A DNA stretch of 64,000 nucleotides from Syngnathus acus (GCF_901709675.1 NC_051091.1:3347967-3411966), one strand, 5' to 3'. Counted from the stretch's first letter, positions 41,201 to 56,479 are shown. The notes: a model not told the origin generated them from the sequence alone. Numbers and translations are program-made.

Positions 41201-44200
41201 CTAATTAAAACACTTGTCTTCTCAAGTAAAGAAAAGAAAAGTGGTAAATAATGCAACACAGTACTTTAAGAAATGGCAATGCATGCCCTTTATACAACGG
41301 CCATACTGTAAGAGTGCTTCTAAAAAGGTCAAAAAAGATGAAGAAAGTGGCCTTTTTCTTAATAATAGGCAAAAGAAAAGAAATCTGTGCCTTTGAAAAT
41401 CAGATACTGTGGCAACTCAGAGGGGGACCATCTAAAAAACAGCAAATTTGATGATGTGATTATGATGACGTGTGTCCACAAAACAGCACTGCTGACTTCT
41501 GCTTGAGAGTTCCCCCCAAATCCTTGCCTGGTTCAGTTAGAACATGCCAATTGTGAATAAAAGATTGCCTACATTTCATTCTCACAGCCCAGACAAAATG
41601 TCTGGTCAGTGTGCCCATTATACAAGGAGACGTTTCCCATTTCCGTCCGAGCGGACGTCAGCAAAGGGGCAGGTATCAATAATTCACATGCAGGTGAGAT
41701 GAACACTAACATGGTCCTTTCATCCCTGTCTCTGCGTTTTAATGGACACAGGAATATTGGTCCTATCAGATTGATTATTTTGAAAAGGTCGAGTGAAAAC
41801 ACAGGTGTATATTTTGGGGTAGATCAAGCCTCGGAGGACAGTGGCTGTGCGGTGCCGATCCTCCTCGGGATGTGACGAGATGAAAGAGACACACAACATC
41901 AGTCAGAGCCGCCGTCACGCTCACTGTGAAGTGGAAATCACAGGAAAGGGCCGACTCCAAATTTAAAAATAAAAAGATAAAAAGCCGTGTTTCGTTATTT
42001 GCTTGAATTCTCTTTGAAATGTCGTTAACAGATGTTAACAGCGTTTTTCCTCTCATCAAAAAGACACTTGAAACCTGTCACTGGACATTTGGAGACAATT
42101 CGATGCTGCAAGAGGAGATTGCGAGAGTGCCAATAACGAGTCCCCAAAAGGCACGAATATCGGGCGGTGACAGCAGGTCGGGTCTTTCTGGGATAATGTT
42201 TGCTCACATTGCTAAAGAAGAGACGCCGATGGATTCAACATGCAAACAATATGCATAATCACACTTTTGAGAGTTCTGAGCGGGACCCTTCATGAATACT
42301 TATTAACTTTGATATGCCACGGCTGAGTGGCGGTGTGGCCGCCAGGCGCGGGCCCGCGTGTGTGCCTACTTAATTAACAGGGTAAATAACCCCGGCTTGT
42401 GAAAGCTGAGGTTAAGATTCTATCAGTGGAATAACTCAGCCATGACAGCGGAGGAAGCAAGATGGTCACAAGCTTATAGGCCGATTCGCCAAGTAATTAG
42501 TCTCAGCAAAAACCTTGGACAGAGCCTCCTTGCTTGGATGCACAGACACAGCATGCTCAGCTCACAACAAAATCAGACATTCTTTCGACTTGATCAGTTC
42601 ACTAGACGTAAATATTGCATTTTACGCGATTGATTCAAAACCTTTTATGGAGGTGAGTGACCCTGAAAGTCGCCATCAGCTTTTCGATGCTCTTGAATGT
42701 TTCCAAATCCCTGCCTTGTGTTTGGGGTGGGTTCGTTTTAGACAAATTGAAAGGCTGTCCCCTCCTATGGGTTCCATTGTGTGTGCTGCCGATGAGAAAT
42801 GACCCCACTCGAGCCATAAATCAGGTCCAGCTGTGCGGCACGGCCCTAAGATGCTGATGCCCGCTCAGCTCGACGCTATACTAAGCCAAAGTCAGGAGCA
42901 CGGCCAACACATGGCCAGTCTGCCGCATTGTGAAATTGTCAACATCAAGGTTAAAGGTCAATTAGAAGTATATTCCTGATATTGCACTTTCAGTGAACAA
43001 AGAGATTGTCTGATGGTGGTTGGAAAAAAATAAATGAAAAGACATATGGACCTCTACTTGAGACAGCTCTTCAATACAGGTGTAATTGATATTGATTTTT
43101 ACTATACACAGAACTGTACTGATGATTCTTAGGCTGCCACATGGGTCATTAGCTGCAATGAATGATCACAGGCACTCTGATGGGCATGAGGTCATCAGTG
43201 ACATGTGAAGTTAGACGTAGACCAATTTAAAATCTTGGTAAGATAAAAAAGAAACTGCCATTAGGTGCAGAATTAATGGGACTCATTCATGTAGAAATAA
43301 GTTCAGCATATAGGAAAAAATCACCTCAATGTTCCAATGCTTTTGTAGGAGGCTACAGAATTCGAGCAGTTGCTGAATAGACGAAATAAAATCGTCTGGA
43401 TCCTGATGAATTTTTAGAGTAAATAATACATTTACTTAAAATAGATGTAAATTCAGATAATTTATAAATGTGTGTAACCACTTGACGAATTCAAAATGTT
43501 TTCAGTTTACAGAGGAAAAATCAAATCAAACTGTACCGTTTTTTCTCATTTCATCATTTCTACATTTCTTACTTGATTTAATTGTGAAAAAATATTTTTA
43601 AATTACTTTATGCAGTTCATGGTTTTGTGTGACAGCTTCTTTCTTTTCCAAGTTGGGACAGCATGGCAGCATTTGACTCTTTGCTAATGCTTTGTCAGAA
43701 CAATCCCCGGGGAGAGTAATGTTGGACTCAAAGCAATAATCCCTCACGTCATGAAATGCTGATGTTTTAGCATTTCACAACATCCGAAAAACAATTCATT
43801 AGACCTTAACTAATGGCTTCATTCCGGGAAGTGGTTTAGTGTGCCTCAAAAGATTTTAAGCCTCAATATTCATCATGTTAATCTTTAGCTTGGAATCTGA
43901 GTGTAAACAAGCTATCAAGGACATAATGTTGTGTATTTTATTGCAAGTTATCTCAATGACGCGGGCTCATCGAGAAAGCCTGAATTCAACGGAACCTTAT
44001 GAGATCGCGCCGGCCGGTAATTGCCTCGGAGAGGACGGAGAGTTTATCGGCCCCGGGCCACAAAGGGTTTGTGAATGTTATTCCGGAGGATTCTTTTAAT
44101 CACAAATTGCTCTCCTGCTTCACAGATATTTATCTCTTATGTGCGGAGGTATTCCTTGAGGAATAAAGAGCATGCACGTGTTCCACAGGAAATTGTCAGC

Positions 44201-47200
44201 GGTACCAAGATGGATTACTCTTGCTGCGCTGGTGGATTCTCGCTTTGAAAAATGATATCGGCCTAAGTCTCTCCGATAAAAACAATCCTAGTGAGCGGCA
44301 CGAGGGACGCACACTGACCTTATCTTGGGAAACATCTCACAACTCATTTGATCTTCTCTGTGAGATTAGAGTTTAGTCAGTCAGCATAAGACTCCAAAAA
44401 TATGTTTTTAGAACTCCACAAAATGCAAATGACACAGCAAAAAAATTATTATACTAAGTAATGTACACCCATTTTACGAGGCAGGATTACATTAAAAGAG
44501 TAATAGGAATTTATTATGCACTGAACTATGGCGAAGGTTTACATCTGGTAAGACATTCAAAAAATCAAAAGCTCAAACTAACTCCAAATTGAGCTAATTT
44601 AAATGACAGATTAGATTTATATATGATATTTTTTCTAGTTTGGGCATTTTACATCCAATCCCCTACTTTATCCCAGCATCCATTTAGCAAGAGGTAGGGT
44701 ACACTAACCCCGACTCATATCAGCTCATATTCTTCAACCTAGCTGTAACGCTAACACAATGTAAGCACAAGGAAAGCAGACAGAATCCACATTGATCAAT
44801 AAAAAGCGGGTCCTTTTGAGGCAGATGTGCTCACCACATGCTTCATCATGCTCCCCATTAACAAAACGATTCATGAAACTTTGAAAGAGATTGCTGGAAG
44901 AGTCCGCCCACAGAGTTGGAAGCAACAGATTGTACAAAATTTCTTGGCAGATGAATAATTAAAAGGGTTCTACTCCATCGCCAGATTTAATTAGACATTA
45001 TTCTCTAAGTGGCTGCCAACTGTCACAAATTCTTGCCTTGATAGTTTTGTGGATTACTGCAACACTTGTGAATACATTTCTAGATTTGCATATTTACCCG
45101 GTTCTGTTATAAAATTGGTTCTTTAGTTTGTTACCACTATCGTAAACCGCTTTATTTAAAGCCATCTAGAGGAGTTGAAAATACAACTGATTCACGAAGC
45201 AAATTCGAAGCTTCATTTTCTCAGCACGACTGGAAAGTCTCAATGTAAACATTTAATGTTGGTGTACTCACACTGGTGCTCACACTGCAACATGATGTTG
45301 AATAAAATAGTAATGAAAACACGAGAATACAGACAATTGCAAAAATGCAACCATGGGTTTACACAATGGGGGCAATGGCCCTTGTGTTTTCTGGGACTAT
45401 TGAGGAACTCTCATACACAATTTATGAAATAAATCATTTCATCTGCTACATAGACGTGTGTGCTTGCGGGCACAAATGAACAGCAGCGTCTGCACCTGCC
45501 AGCTTCTCTAATCCTCGGTTTGCTCCCGTTCTGACTCGGGGGACCTTCGGAGCCATATGGCTACAGCCAAGGTGGAGAATTGTTGGCAAAGGTAAAATAA
45601 AAAAGCAAGAGTCAGCGGTCCACAACAGCCGTTGGCGGTTGTAAAGCTTTTCTCCAAGCAAAGTAATGAATAAGTCCTTCTGGACACATCTGCTTTCAGT
45701 GTTTGGGCTGAACATTGCAAAGCTCCACTGAGAAAGAGGCAGGACTCCACTTCACGACCAGATGTTCTATTAGACTCCAGATGATGCAATTAGAGGTTTG
45801 ATGAGAACAAAAAAGTGGTTAGCAAGACTTTAAGCATAATAAAAAATGTTAATAGCATGCGGCTGTGAAGTGGGGGGACAATTTGTACTGCCTCGGAGTT
45901 GACAAGGAGCAAGGGGCTGTCCATTCAACTCCGCATTTTATTCATCGGGTATGAATACATCTAAAATTTGCATGTCATCACATTTCTAATCAAAGTATCG
46001 AAAATTTGGTTTGGAGCGAGCAGTGGCTTATTTGCATGGAACAGAACTGCGCCCCCCCATGAAGAACGATTTCAGTGGATGTTAGGTATGCTGTATTTCA
46101 TTATCCGTTGCATATTTTGAACAAATAATTACAAAGACTTTTAACAACAACACCTGGGAAATGTTTAAATAGTGTAAAAGAATGCATGTTATCGCCTTTA
46201 AATCTTCTTCAAATCAGACTTCTTCCAAAGACTTTTAACGACGACACTTGGGAAATGTCTAAATTGTGTAAAAGAATGCACATTATCTCCTTTAAATCTT
46301 CTTCAAATCAGACCAAACTAACAAGGAAAGAGTTTCTAATATGCCGTGAGTAAATGAATGCAAAGTTTGCTGCTCTCCCGGCGCTGATATTTTTTTCTGG
46401 AGCGCCCCGAGCAGAACAGGTGGGCTCATAAATGCTGATCACTCTACAAGACATTTCCTCTTTTACGTGACCATCATGACTATTTACGCTGCCGGGGAAG
46501 GGTGGTGGATAACGTACGAGAGGGATGGAGAACCTTTAGGTCACGGCTACGGATAAAATCTGCCCGATCCGGCAATAGAAAAGGTTTCTCTCTCCAAAGA
46601 CTCATCCAAGCCATCAAAATTCAGGCCACACAGATAGGTATGCTCTTGTATCCTCTCACCTCACCACTTCAAATTGGCCATGCATTTGAAGACATTAATT
46701 TATATAAATTATACATAACACAAGATGTTGCTTGGTTACATCACGCACAGTGATTGCGTCATCTCTGACCCCAGAGCTCTCAAAGACGAAAAACTCAAAA
46801 AACAAACTGTGATCTTGACATAACTGTGAAAGTGACTAGGCAAAAATCCAACATTTAAAAAGTCGACCCGCACCACACCCAAGCATTTAATACCTTCCTC
46901 CAGACGCAAACATCTTCTACTTTGACTGGTCCCGTGCAAATATTTGCATGACTGCTGCTGCTGACAGCGCTAATCAGGGAAGGTGTGACTGCAGCACAGC
47001 CTGTCGCACCTCATGAAAGGAAGCTGATGGAGTGCTTTAGGTGTGAGGCACTAGAACCAACACAACACTCGTGTGACATATTGAAATGGCGTGTTACTTT
47101 TGGTGTTTTTTTTGCTGCTCTTTTTGGCTGACATGGCCCAATTACTAACCACACCCCACTTTGCACTCTCAGCTGCTTTATTCCAGCTGATGTCATCTAA

Positions 47201-50200
47201 ACTGTGTCTCTGTAGGTTTGTCTGGGGTAGATAAGACGTCCCCCTTGCTCCACTGCAGCAATAAAGGGGAGGTTGCTGCTGTGAAGATTGATTACCCAAC
47301 TGGTGACACCCGTTCCCTCTCTGCCAGAGCCACTATGGAGCGTTAACGCAATTAAGGCAATTAATCTTCGGCAATAGGGGTTCACTGCCACCTCGTATGG
47401 GTTGGCCTCTTTCTACGCAGGTGCAAACCCAAAATATCTGCTCCCATACTCGCGCACAGACAAAATCTCTGTGTGTGCAAATCCAATAAGAATGAGCACT
47501 TGTAATAAATGGATATCATTTGAAGTCATTTGTGATTTGGTTTGATTATTATGGGTAGCCATTTCCATAAGAGGTGCTAAACATCAGAATTGAATGGCTT
47601 GCAGTAAAACAGAATGCCTTTTTTTTTTTTTTTTTGCAGTGATTCACAACCAGCATGCTGTGTGATTTTAGAAATGATGGTGCGGAAATGATTTAGTTTT
47701 ATTTCATTGCTCCGAAAATGACTGTATATTGATAACAAATATTGCTTTTTATTTCATGGATCTATGCCAGAGACGTGTCGTGACAGGCGGAAAAATGTCA
47801 ATGCTTTTCCATTAGATAGCAGAAGGTACATCATTGAAATGAGCATCCACTATTTGTGACATTTCTTTTCCTGTTTTGGTCAAACACAAATTGGAAACCA
47901 CTGCTTTAGAGGAGAGAAACCAAACCACTGTATTCAAAGAAACCCGCAGCTTGGTATCTATGTTAATACCTGAATTGAAATAGTCACGATGCAGCGGCGT
48001 TGAAACGTGCAATCAAGCTGTCACAGGTGAGTGAAGGGCATCAGAAATGAAACCACTGTGCAAATACCCCAACCTTTTGTTTGACAAGTAACAACACTGC
48101 TTTGTATGTATGCAAAAGCTGGCATGACCCACAACTGGGCGCTGTCAGCAACTGGGTGACCCCCGTGTGCAACTAGGCCACGGAGCACAAAACATGTCAC
48201 ACCTTCCTTAATGAACATTAGAAAACCATATGATTGCCCGACGTCATTTGCAAAACTTGGATTGGTATGAGGATCTTGAGAAATTTGATCTCACAGGCTG
48301 ACCATCCCCATGAAGGTGAAAAGAACTTAATTAGCACTTTGTAGGGGGTTAGCAGATGGCGTTAGCCCATGAACCACAAATTTGGTCTCACGCTGCTTTT
48401 TCACTCAGCAGCTTTGCAAATGATCTCTCACATCCAAGGACTGCATTACAGTCATCACAGGTATTATTTTCGTTATGTAATATCATTATGTTAAGAAATG
48501 TAGAGATGTAGTTATTCATAGCTTTAAAGCACTTTTACCTGATCACCATTATGCCCAACCTTCAATAACCCTTTCAATATCAGCCATTACAAAAAGCTTA
48601 TTTGAGCATTCTGACTGATCTTTCCAGGTTTTATGACTACATAAACACAGAAGGACGCTCTTTCATCACACTAACAAAAATGTGTTTTTACTATAGTCTC
48701 TTTTTTTTTTTTAGTAATTTAGTAATCAGCAGTCGAACGTGGATTGGTATCACTCAAATAACCAATTTCTGGCTCCCAAAAAACAAAGCGTTTTGTAAAA
48801 AGATATTTTATCCACAACATTGACTTTTATGCTAATAATTTGACGTGACAAACACTTTCATCAGGTATTATTTCTGTCAAATTGATTTCTTGTTGATGTG
48901 TAACAGAGCCACACAGACATCCCGTGAAGCCCAGATGGCGGCTGATTGAAATTCGCTACGAATATTGGGAGTGGCTGCTGGAGAAGCTTCAGGCCATTTG
49001 CTGTGTCTGCTCTCCCTTTCTGCAGGTCCACGAGGATCACGTATGCTGATGCGTGTTTTCAGTGTTTTGCACATATGCTATACGACGGTGTCAAAAAATA
49101 AAGAAAAAGAATTCCCTCCAATAGAACTAATGACATCTTCTTATCATTATCCTTAGGGAAATTTTAGTCACGTATAAGCCTTAGTCATCTTAATTCCTAA
49201 ATTCCCATACAATTTCAACCTTTGCGTGTAAATCCAGATGAAGCATGGATAAAGTGAAAAATAGGTTAAATGCCTATTTATCTAAATTATGTTTGGAATG
49301 TTATGCAAATGTTTTTGTCTTGTGCTATTGGCTGACGAGGGTTCACTCTGCCCCACGCTGAGCTGGGATAGGCTCCAGCACATCATCAGAATAAGTAGTA
49401 TAGAAAATTGATGGATGGATCCAAGTGTACAGACACTTTCCAAGTGATTCCATTGGGGGACTCGTGGTTGAGCGATTGTCTCGCTATTTGGGTAATAGCT
49501 ACTTGTGAGTCTGCGTGATCTGTGTGCCAATGAGTTGTTGACTTTTCTTCACCATCATCATCATTGTGTGAGTGGCGCGAATGCCTTGAAGGTGGAAATG
49601 TGCCACATAAATCCGCCCCATTTACCACCTTGCTTTTCAGCACTAAAAACCAAAAAGACTGACGGCACCCTGGAGTGTAATTTCAGGCTGCATTTTTGTA
49701 ACAGACGTGATGCCAAACACAAACAACTGGTATGATGCTGTTGCGGTTTTTCTTTTTAGCCACTTTTCATTCTATGACTGCCACCAATTACAACTGACAG
49801 CATTTTAGCCACAATCCATCTGTCATCGAGTCACGTAATTGTGTAAAAGCAAACAAATACACATCGTCACGTTAATATGTTGTTGACGTGCGCTGCTTGG
49901 GTAGCATGGTGTTGCTGTCTGATAAAAAAGCGCATTTCCAACTGAAGACAAGAGATGAGATGACCTGTGGCAAAGAAGAAAGGCGTTCTCTGTCCTTTTG
50001 CTTTAATGAATCACGTGCCGGCACTCTTGGATAATGAATGTAATATTTTGGGCAGATGGTTGATAATAAAAGGTAGACTTTCATGGAACCGAGTATAATT
50101 GATGTGAGCGGGTCAAAATCTTGTGGCTAAATTGGCCGTTAAATTACAATTGTGTTGATTTTAAAGCAAATATGCAAATGCAATGCTTCGAGGCACATTT

Positions 50201-53200
50201 TGAAGCTTTAGGGAAGCTTGTCCTTGGACTGGAGTACAAACAATTGCTTTGCTTAGACAGCCATTATTGCAAATACACTTTATGTCTTTGTTGTGGACCC
50301 ATTATAATAAAAAAAAGAAAAAAAAGAAAAGCCACATCACTGTTTCATGGCACCAATTTTCATTGCCGTAGTCAACGTTCTGCTCTTTGCAAAAAGTAGG
50401 CCGGTATTGTTTTGTGGGTAAAAACTAATGCGGTTACCTTTGACTTATTTCCAGCGGTTGACTGGCCTTCCTCCAAGAGATCACACCCCACGGAGACATC
50501 TTGGGTCTGCACTCAATGAGCACATCTCCTCCAACCTTGACAAACGTCTGGCTCCTCACTTGGTTATGAGAGAAATCTGGAGCAACAGCTGCAACAGGAT
50601 GGACAGGTTTTGTATCAAATACACAAAATTAAATGTCTGGCTTCTCGACAATTCATCACATAAGGACATTTTTTTTAGCTCAATTTCAATTAGACAGATT
50701 GCACTTTGGTTTGATGGCATCTGTCTTTCTTTTTTTGTGGTCACTGAGCTTGACTGTGGTCTAGATTTGTCTTTTATTTCTATCTGTGACACATGACAGA
50801 TGTTCTGTTTTTTCCCAAATCTATTTTCAGGCTAGATACAGCCTGTTACAGTGACTTGGCCACCAGACTGCAGTGAAATAACAGATATAAATTATTCCTG
50901 CCAAGGTTCACTTCTTTCTTAAAGCTAAAAGTACACAGTGGTGAGAGAAAAAAACTGTGAAATATTTTGGTGCAAAACAAAGGAGGTGCAAATGTTCCAA
51001 CTTTTGAGTGAGCGAGAAGCAATAAACCGAGCTTGCACAAGCCTGCGCACGGCGTACTGCACAGCAAAAGTCAATAAATAGACGATAAAAAAACCTTGAG
51101 GCTATATTATTCTCTTTTTATATGTTCATGTTTTTGCACATTTTTTATGGCTCATTCTGGAGTATCACTACTTGGTTTCGCCCCCCATATGTACAATTCA
51201 TCACCATGGCAACCCATTCAGACAAGTCAGCACAGCCCACTGATGTGGGGAAGCATCAAATTATTTCTGATCACTTGCAAATGATGTGTGGAAAGTAGGG
51301 CTTCAACATCTGATACCCAAAAAAGCCGATTTTCCCTCAATCTGAACAAACCCGTTGCGAGATTGTCAACAAATAAAAGCGAGTGCAAGGCCAAAGGAAC
51401 GAGTCACAAGCCTCGCAGGTCAGATGAGCTGCGCTTGTAAACAGAGACACTAAAGCATGCACTGTAAATCACTGTCAGAAAGATGCCGTATCCCTTTTGG
51501 TGGCCAATAACTGAGGGGGCAAAGGTCATCTGGTAAAATTGACCCAATAAAGAGCTTGGTGCAAACCGCAATGAATGCAGGCACACACGTCACACATGCT
51601 CACAATGACGTGATCTTACCTATGATTCGCAGTTCGGCATTGGAGTAGACGTCGCCATACTTATTCCCGGCGACACACTGGTACATTCCTGTGTCCGACA
51701 GGGTCAAGCGACTGATTAACAATGCCCCGTTGCTCACCTGTATGCGTTCCTATGGACATAGACACATGCCATTAATAGGCCAAGTTCCCACAGCTCATCT
51801 ACATAAAAACAGCCACGGGGCCGGTGAATTATGCTCTGAAAATAACAGACGTGGCTATAAATCTCAGATTTCATCACTAATGGAGGGGAAGGCTTGGGTG
51901 GATGGAGGCAGGCTAGCAGAAAATGACCCTAATCAATCTGCATGTTTATGAGAGTGAAATAAAGCCATGGCCTATTTATATCGGTGAGTGCACCGCAGGG
52001 CCCGTTTCCCCTTCAGCAGGAGGGGCATAAGTATAGCGGAATATTTTAGGGTGTACTGCATTGGGACATTTTGCGAGTGCGAATGGTTGTTCGTCTCTGG
52101 GTGCCCTGCGATTGGCTGGCAACCGGTTCAGGGTGTCCCCCGCCTACTGCCCGATGACTGCTGGGAGCAGACCCCCGTGGGGACAAGCAGTACAGAAAAT
52201 GGATGGAAGGATGGATGGATGGATGGATGGATGGATGGATGGATGGATGGATGGATGGATGGATGGATGGATATATACAATATGTATGTGTGCGTGTGTA
52301 TGTATGTATGACTAGGCAGAAAGAAATAAAACCTTTGTAGTAGCAATATATGAATCCCTCAACTTCTTTATCGTCACCTTTACAATGCTGACGGTAAACG
52401 GTACAAAGGTTTTGATTTATTCATTCATTTAATACATTTCCAAGCTCATTTTCAGGACTGCCTACAGCTGCCCTTCGGTTTTGATATTCAATTAGGGCTC
52501 ACACAGAACGTAAGCTCTCTATTGGAGGGGTGTCTGAATAGTTTTAACTCCACTCAAAGAAAACAAGATACAGTCAGAATACAAAACAAGGTTGACTGAC
52601 TCACTGAAGGTCCAAAGACTAATAAAGTATTGAAAAAAGCTGCATTTTTTCATTTTCAAAGAAGCTGTGTGGAGGCGTGTCAAATTGGTTGCTATTCATT
52701 AAACATGAGACAAAGTCAAATCAGTATTCCGGTGATAGTGAAAGAAAATAAATGGGAAGGTTATTTACAAAGAGCAAACAGTGAATTTATTTTCAACTTA
52801 TATTTCATTTATAATACCCTGTAAAATGATTGTAACAGTCATGTCAATTCTTTTATTTGTTTTATTTCAGTTTGACTATATGGTGCAGTTTGCAGGGGAG
52901 TAGCAAGCTTGGTTTGACTGCGAGTGATCTTGCACAAACTCTGACCCTTCCTCTCACTGTGCCTGTGCAAAGTAGATAACAGTGCACACAAATCACAGCG
53001 TGAAGGTTGTTGGTGCATGCTGGAATGTGCCAGCATCTATTTTTTTGTTCTTGAAAAACCCAACTCTGAAATACTGAGGCAAGGCGGAGGATGCTTTAGG
53101 AATATTATTTGCGTACATATTCTAAATGTAGAGATAAAAACAAATGACTCAGACAGGATGTGACTGACATTGATATTGATGTGACTGACATTGATATTGA

Positions 53201-56200
53201 TGTAACTGATATGCAACATTTCTGTCCATCCGAATCATAAACATTTTAGCAACGAGTTTACATTCAGACAGACAGCAAAATGTGTCCTAAACAGCAAACA
53301 GAGCTTCCCTGTTATATGTGGTTGACCTTTCGCCGTTCCATTCATTGCACGGCGGCGGTTAACGGTGGCATTTCAAATAAGGTAAATCCATTCAGCCGTG
53401 CAGTCTGAATATCCTCATTTAGTGGCTATTTTGAGTGGGTACTCAAAGGAGTACTGTACTTTTTTTATGTTGATATTTTTTCTCTGGGGCACTGAAAAAT
53501 TCCTTTGTTGTAATACATTTGAAAATACACTGGACTTTAACGCGCATTTCGTAACTCTAAGAACTACCTTTCGAATGTACTGGGCGCTGTCAAATCGAAC
53601 ATTACTGCATTTTGAAGAGCACAGCAATGTTTAAAGATGTTTGTAAGTGCATGAAATGCTTTTATAGTGTGCTTGTGGATTACAGTTTTTGAATCTCTTT
53701 GCAGCCCAAACATAAAATTGGGGAATTATAATGTTATCACAAATTAGGGCTGGATCCGCATATATACATTGCTGAGCCAAAAGGAAACGGTTTCGATTTA
53801 ACGGCTGGGCTACGTTCCCAGCCTCACTTATGGTGAGGCGGGTGATAACAACAAGCTTGCAGATACAAGTGGATAGAATGAGTTTCCGCCGCTGATTGTC
53901 TGAGCTTTCCCTTAGAGATACAGCAAGAAGCTCAGTCATCCGAGATGGACTCAAATTAGAGCCGCTGTTGGTCGGCATGGAGAGGAGCTAGATGAGGCGT
54001 AAGGCTAGTCTATCTCCACGACGCCTCATTGGTGAGTTGTTCCACAAGGCAGGATGCCCCAGAGAACAGTCAGAAGGCTAAATGTATACAACTTGTTTGG
54101 ATTGGGATTCGACTAGCAAAAGCTGGCCAATGAATGGATAGGACTATTATGACAATTATAATATTTTCACTTTGCTCCAAAATTTAATAAAAATGTCACA
54201 GACATTGTTTACAGATGCTGTTGATGATTCAGCATGATTGCTAGCTGTTTTGTTAGACAGGCTTGGCTATGCACGTGTTGCCACACTGGGTTCATTCCAA
54301 CAACATGTAGCACTGATCAATATCCTCTGGTGTGTTTGTGTCGCTAGCTTTGCATAATGAAGCAGCTGTTTATTCATCAGGTCTGTGCTGCACTACAAAA
54401 TGTTATCTCTTCATTTTTTAATGTCAAAAAATGTAGGTGCATATTACAGGAATTGGCATTACTGATAGATCTTAACAATAAAAATGCATTTGTGCAAAGG
54501 CAACCATCATTGAGTGTAAAAGAATGATTTTGTCAATGTTTCTCTTATGTCACTTTATTTTCAAGAGTATCTTAAAATGTAATGCTAATTGTCGTTTCTT
54601 TCCGGTTGAGCAAGAGAAAATGCAGCAATTCACTTGAGCGCTATGCTACTTTAGATAAGTGGATAACGCAATGCTTTTGCAAAGGCAGTGTCGTGATGAA
54701 TAAAAATATGTGCAGTACATATTTCCTGGAAATTAGCACGTAAAACCTTGAATGAGCAACACATGCTCTGTAAGCACGAACTTCCCTGTCCAAATGTAGC
54801 CAAAGTATTTAATCAACTTCCTATCCATTTCTTTGACCTTTCGTCCAACATGTTTAAAACAGCTGTTAAACGACACATATTCACAAATCACACATGCACT
54901 ATGAACTATAGTAGGATTACCTGAGTTATGTTGCTTGTTACCTTGGCTACTGTTATTATTTTGCCTTGATGTTGCTATTATTTGTTTACTAAGGATTTAT
55001 TAACATTATTTGTTTATTAATTATTACCATCCCTTTGTAATTACATTGATTTCAATCCTACTTAAAATGGTAGGCTAATTGAGTGATTATATATTTTTTA
55101 TAAAACTTTCTTTAATTTTAACTTGAAATCTGAGGGAGACACCTGATAAGCCCGTCAGGGTTTCTAGTCTTCCTTGCGCATGTCTTTATTTTCTTTAAAT
55201 TTTTTCTTCATATGACATTTGTGTTGTTTTGTGTGTGCTAAATAAATTAAAAAAACAAACAAATGACCTATTTCCATTGTGCCACAGCCAAGTATTGTGT
55301 GTTGACGGGGTGGCACCAAGGACAGTATTTTGGCGTACTTAAAAATAGACATAACTGAGCGCTCATGCCCATTTTTTTGTGCTGCACTTCCTTCCTAAAA
55401 TTAGTAAAGTCCGTTGTTCTTTGCAAATACTGAAAGAAGATCTTGTTTACTTCTTGTCTAAACCAACAGCAGAACTTTTTGTTGGCTGCTACATCAGCTC
55501 TTCTAAATATGGGCATACTGTGTGAGAAGGTCTTTACCCAACAACCCTGCTCGAGACCTCAGCGTCAAAGCTCCGGTTTTAAATCGAACCAAATGAGCAT
55601 CCACAATTCTACCACGATGCAAATCTCGCAAGGCTCACCTCTGCAGGCTCCAGGTTCTCGCCATTTTTCATCCACCTGTAGGAGGGTTTCGGCTTCCCTG
55701 TGGCTTTACATTCCCATGCCAAGGAGTCGTCAATGAGCTTCTGGACATCTTGAGGCTTCTCTATGATATGAGGTGGAGCTGGAAATGTTTCCGAAAAGAG
55801 TGACCTATTAGTCACGATAGATTGTCACGTAAAGCGCTACATGAGAATGATGAGTTCGAACAGCATAACCTCGAGTTTGCTTGATTCATCCAAATAAGTC
55901 ATAAACATTTCAACAGAATTTTCTCTTGCAGGTAACTCAAGGCCTGTTAACGATTAGGGGAAGCGTGCAGTCGTGGAAAGATAAAGCAAGTGCAACAACG
56001 CTCTCCATACATATTGGATGGTGCGGAGGTCAAGCTACTATCGCACGGGGCTGGTGGCAAGGAAAGAGTAATGGCAGACTGCACTTTTCCATTTCACAAA
56101 ACTCAACTAATGCCACTCTCAAGGACTGACCTTTTGGAGGTTTTTTTCCATAGCAGTAAAAACCTTGTTCTAATTGCCTTCTGCTTTTCAGTATTTGGCT

Positions 56201-56310
56201 TTAAAGCATGCAGGGCATGAGGAAAAAGTCAATGACTTGTAGTCACTCTATACACACACGCGCACGCACGCGCACACACACACACACGCACGCACGCACG
56301 CACGCACGCA

Positions 56311-56367
<57 letters not shown>

Positions 56368-56398
56368 ACACACAGACACACACACAGACACACACACA

Positions 56399-56479
<81 letters not shown>

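Larger units (their letters stand above)
41076..50437 (-). other. cntn4 intron, 9.4 kb
   Basis: The largest intron, separating the two halves of Ig5. It contains a MITE fragment at about 45160-45232, a 94-bp tandem duplication at 46133, a possible hAT MITE at 47635-47910, a LINE/SINE tail at 49315 and a SINE at 49447. No coding exon found. Confidence 0.5.
51750..55638 (-). other. cntn4 introns (51750-55638)
   Basis: Intron between the two halves of Ig4. It holds the LINE/SINE tail and (ATGG)n at 52060-52271, the minisatellite at 53159 and a decayed LINE 3' end at about 54795-55262. No additional exon seen. Confidence 0.5.

Noticed and set aside
52061-52346. Open frames of repeated GWMD / IHPS units
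   Set aside because: They are translations of the (ATGG)n array and adjoining LINE/SINE tail.
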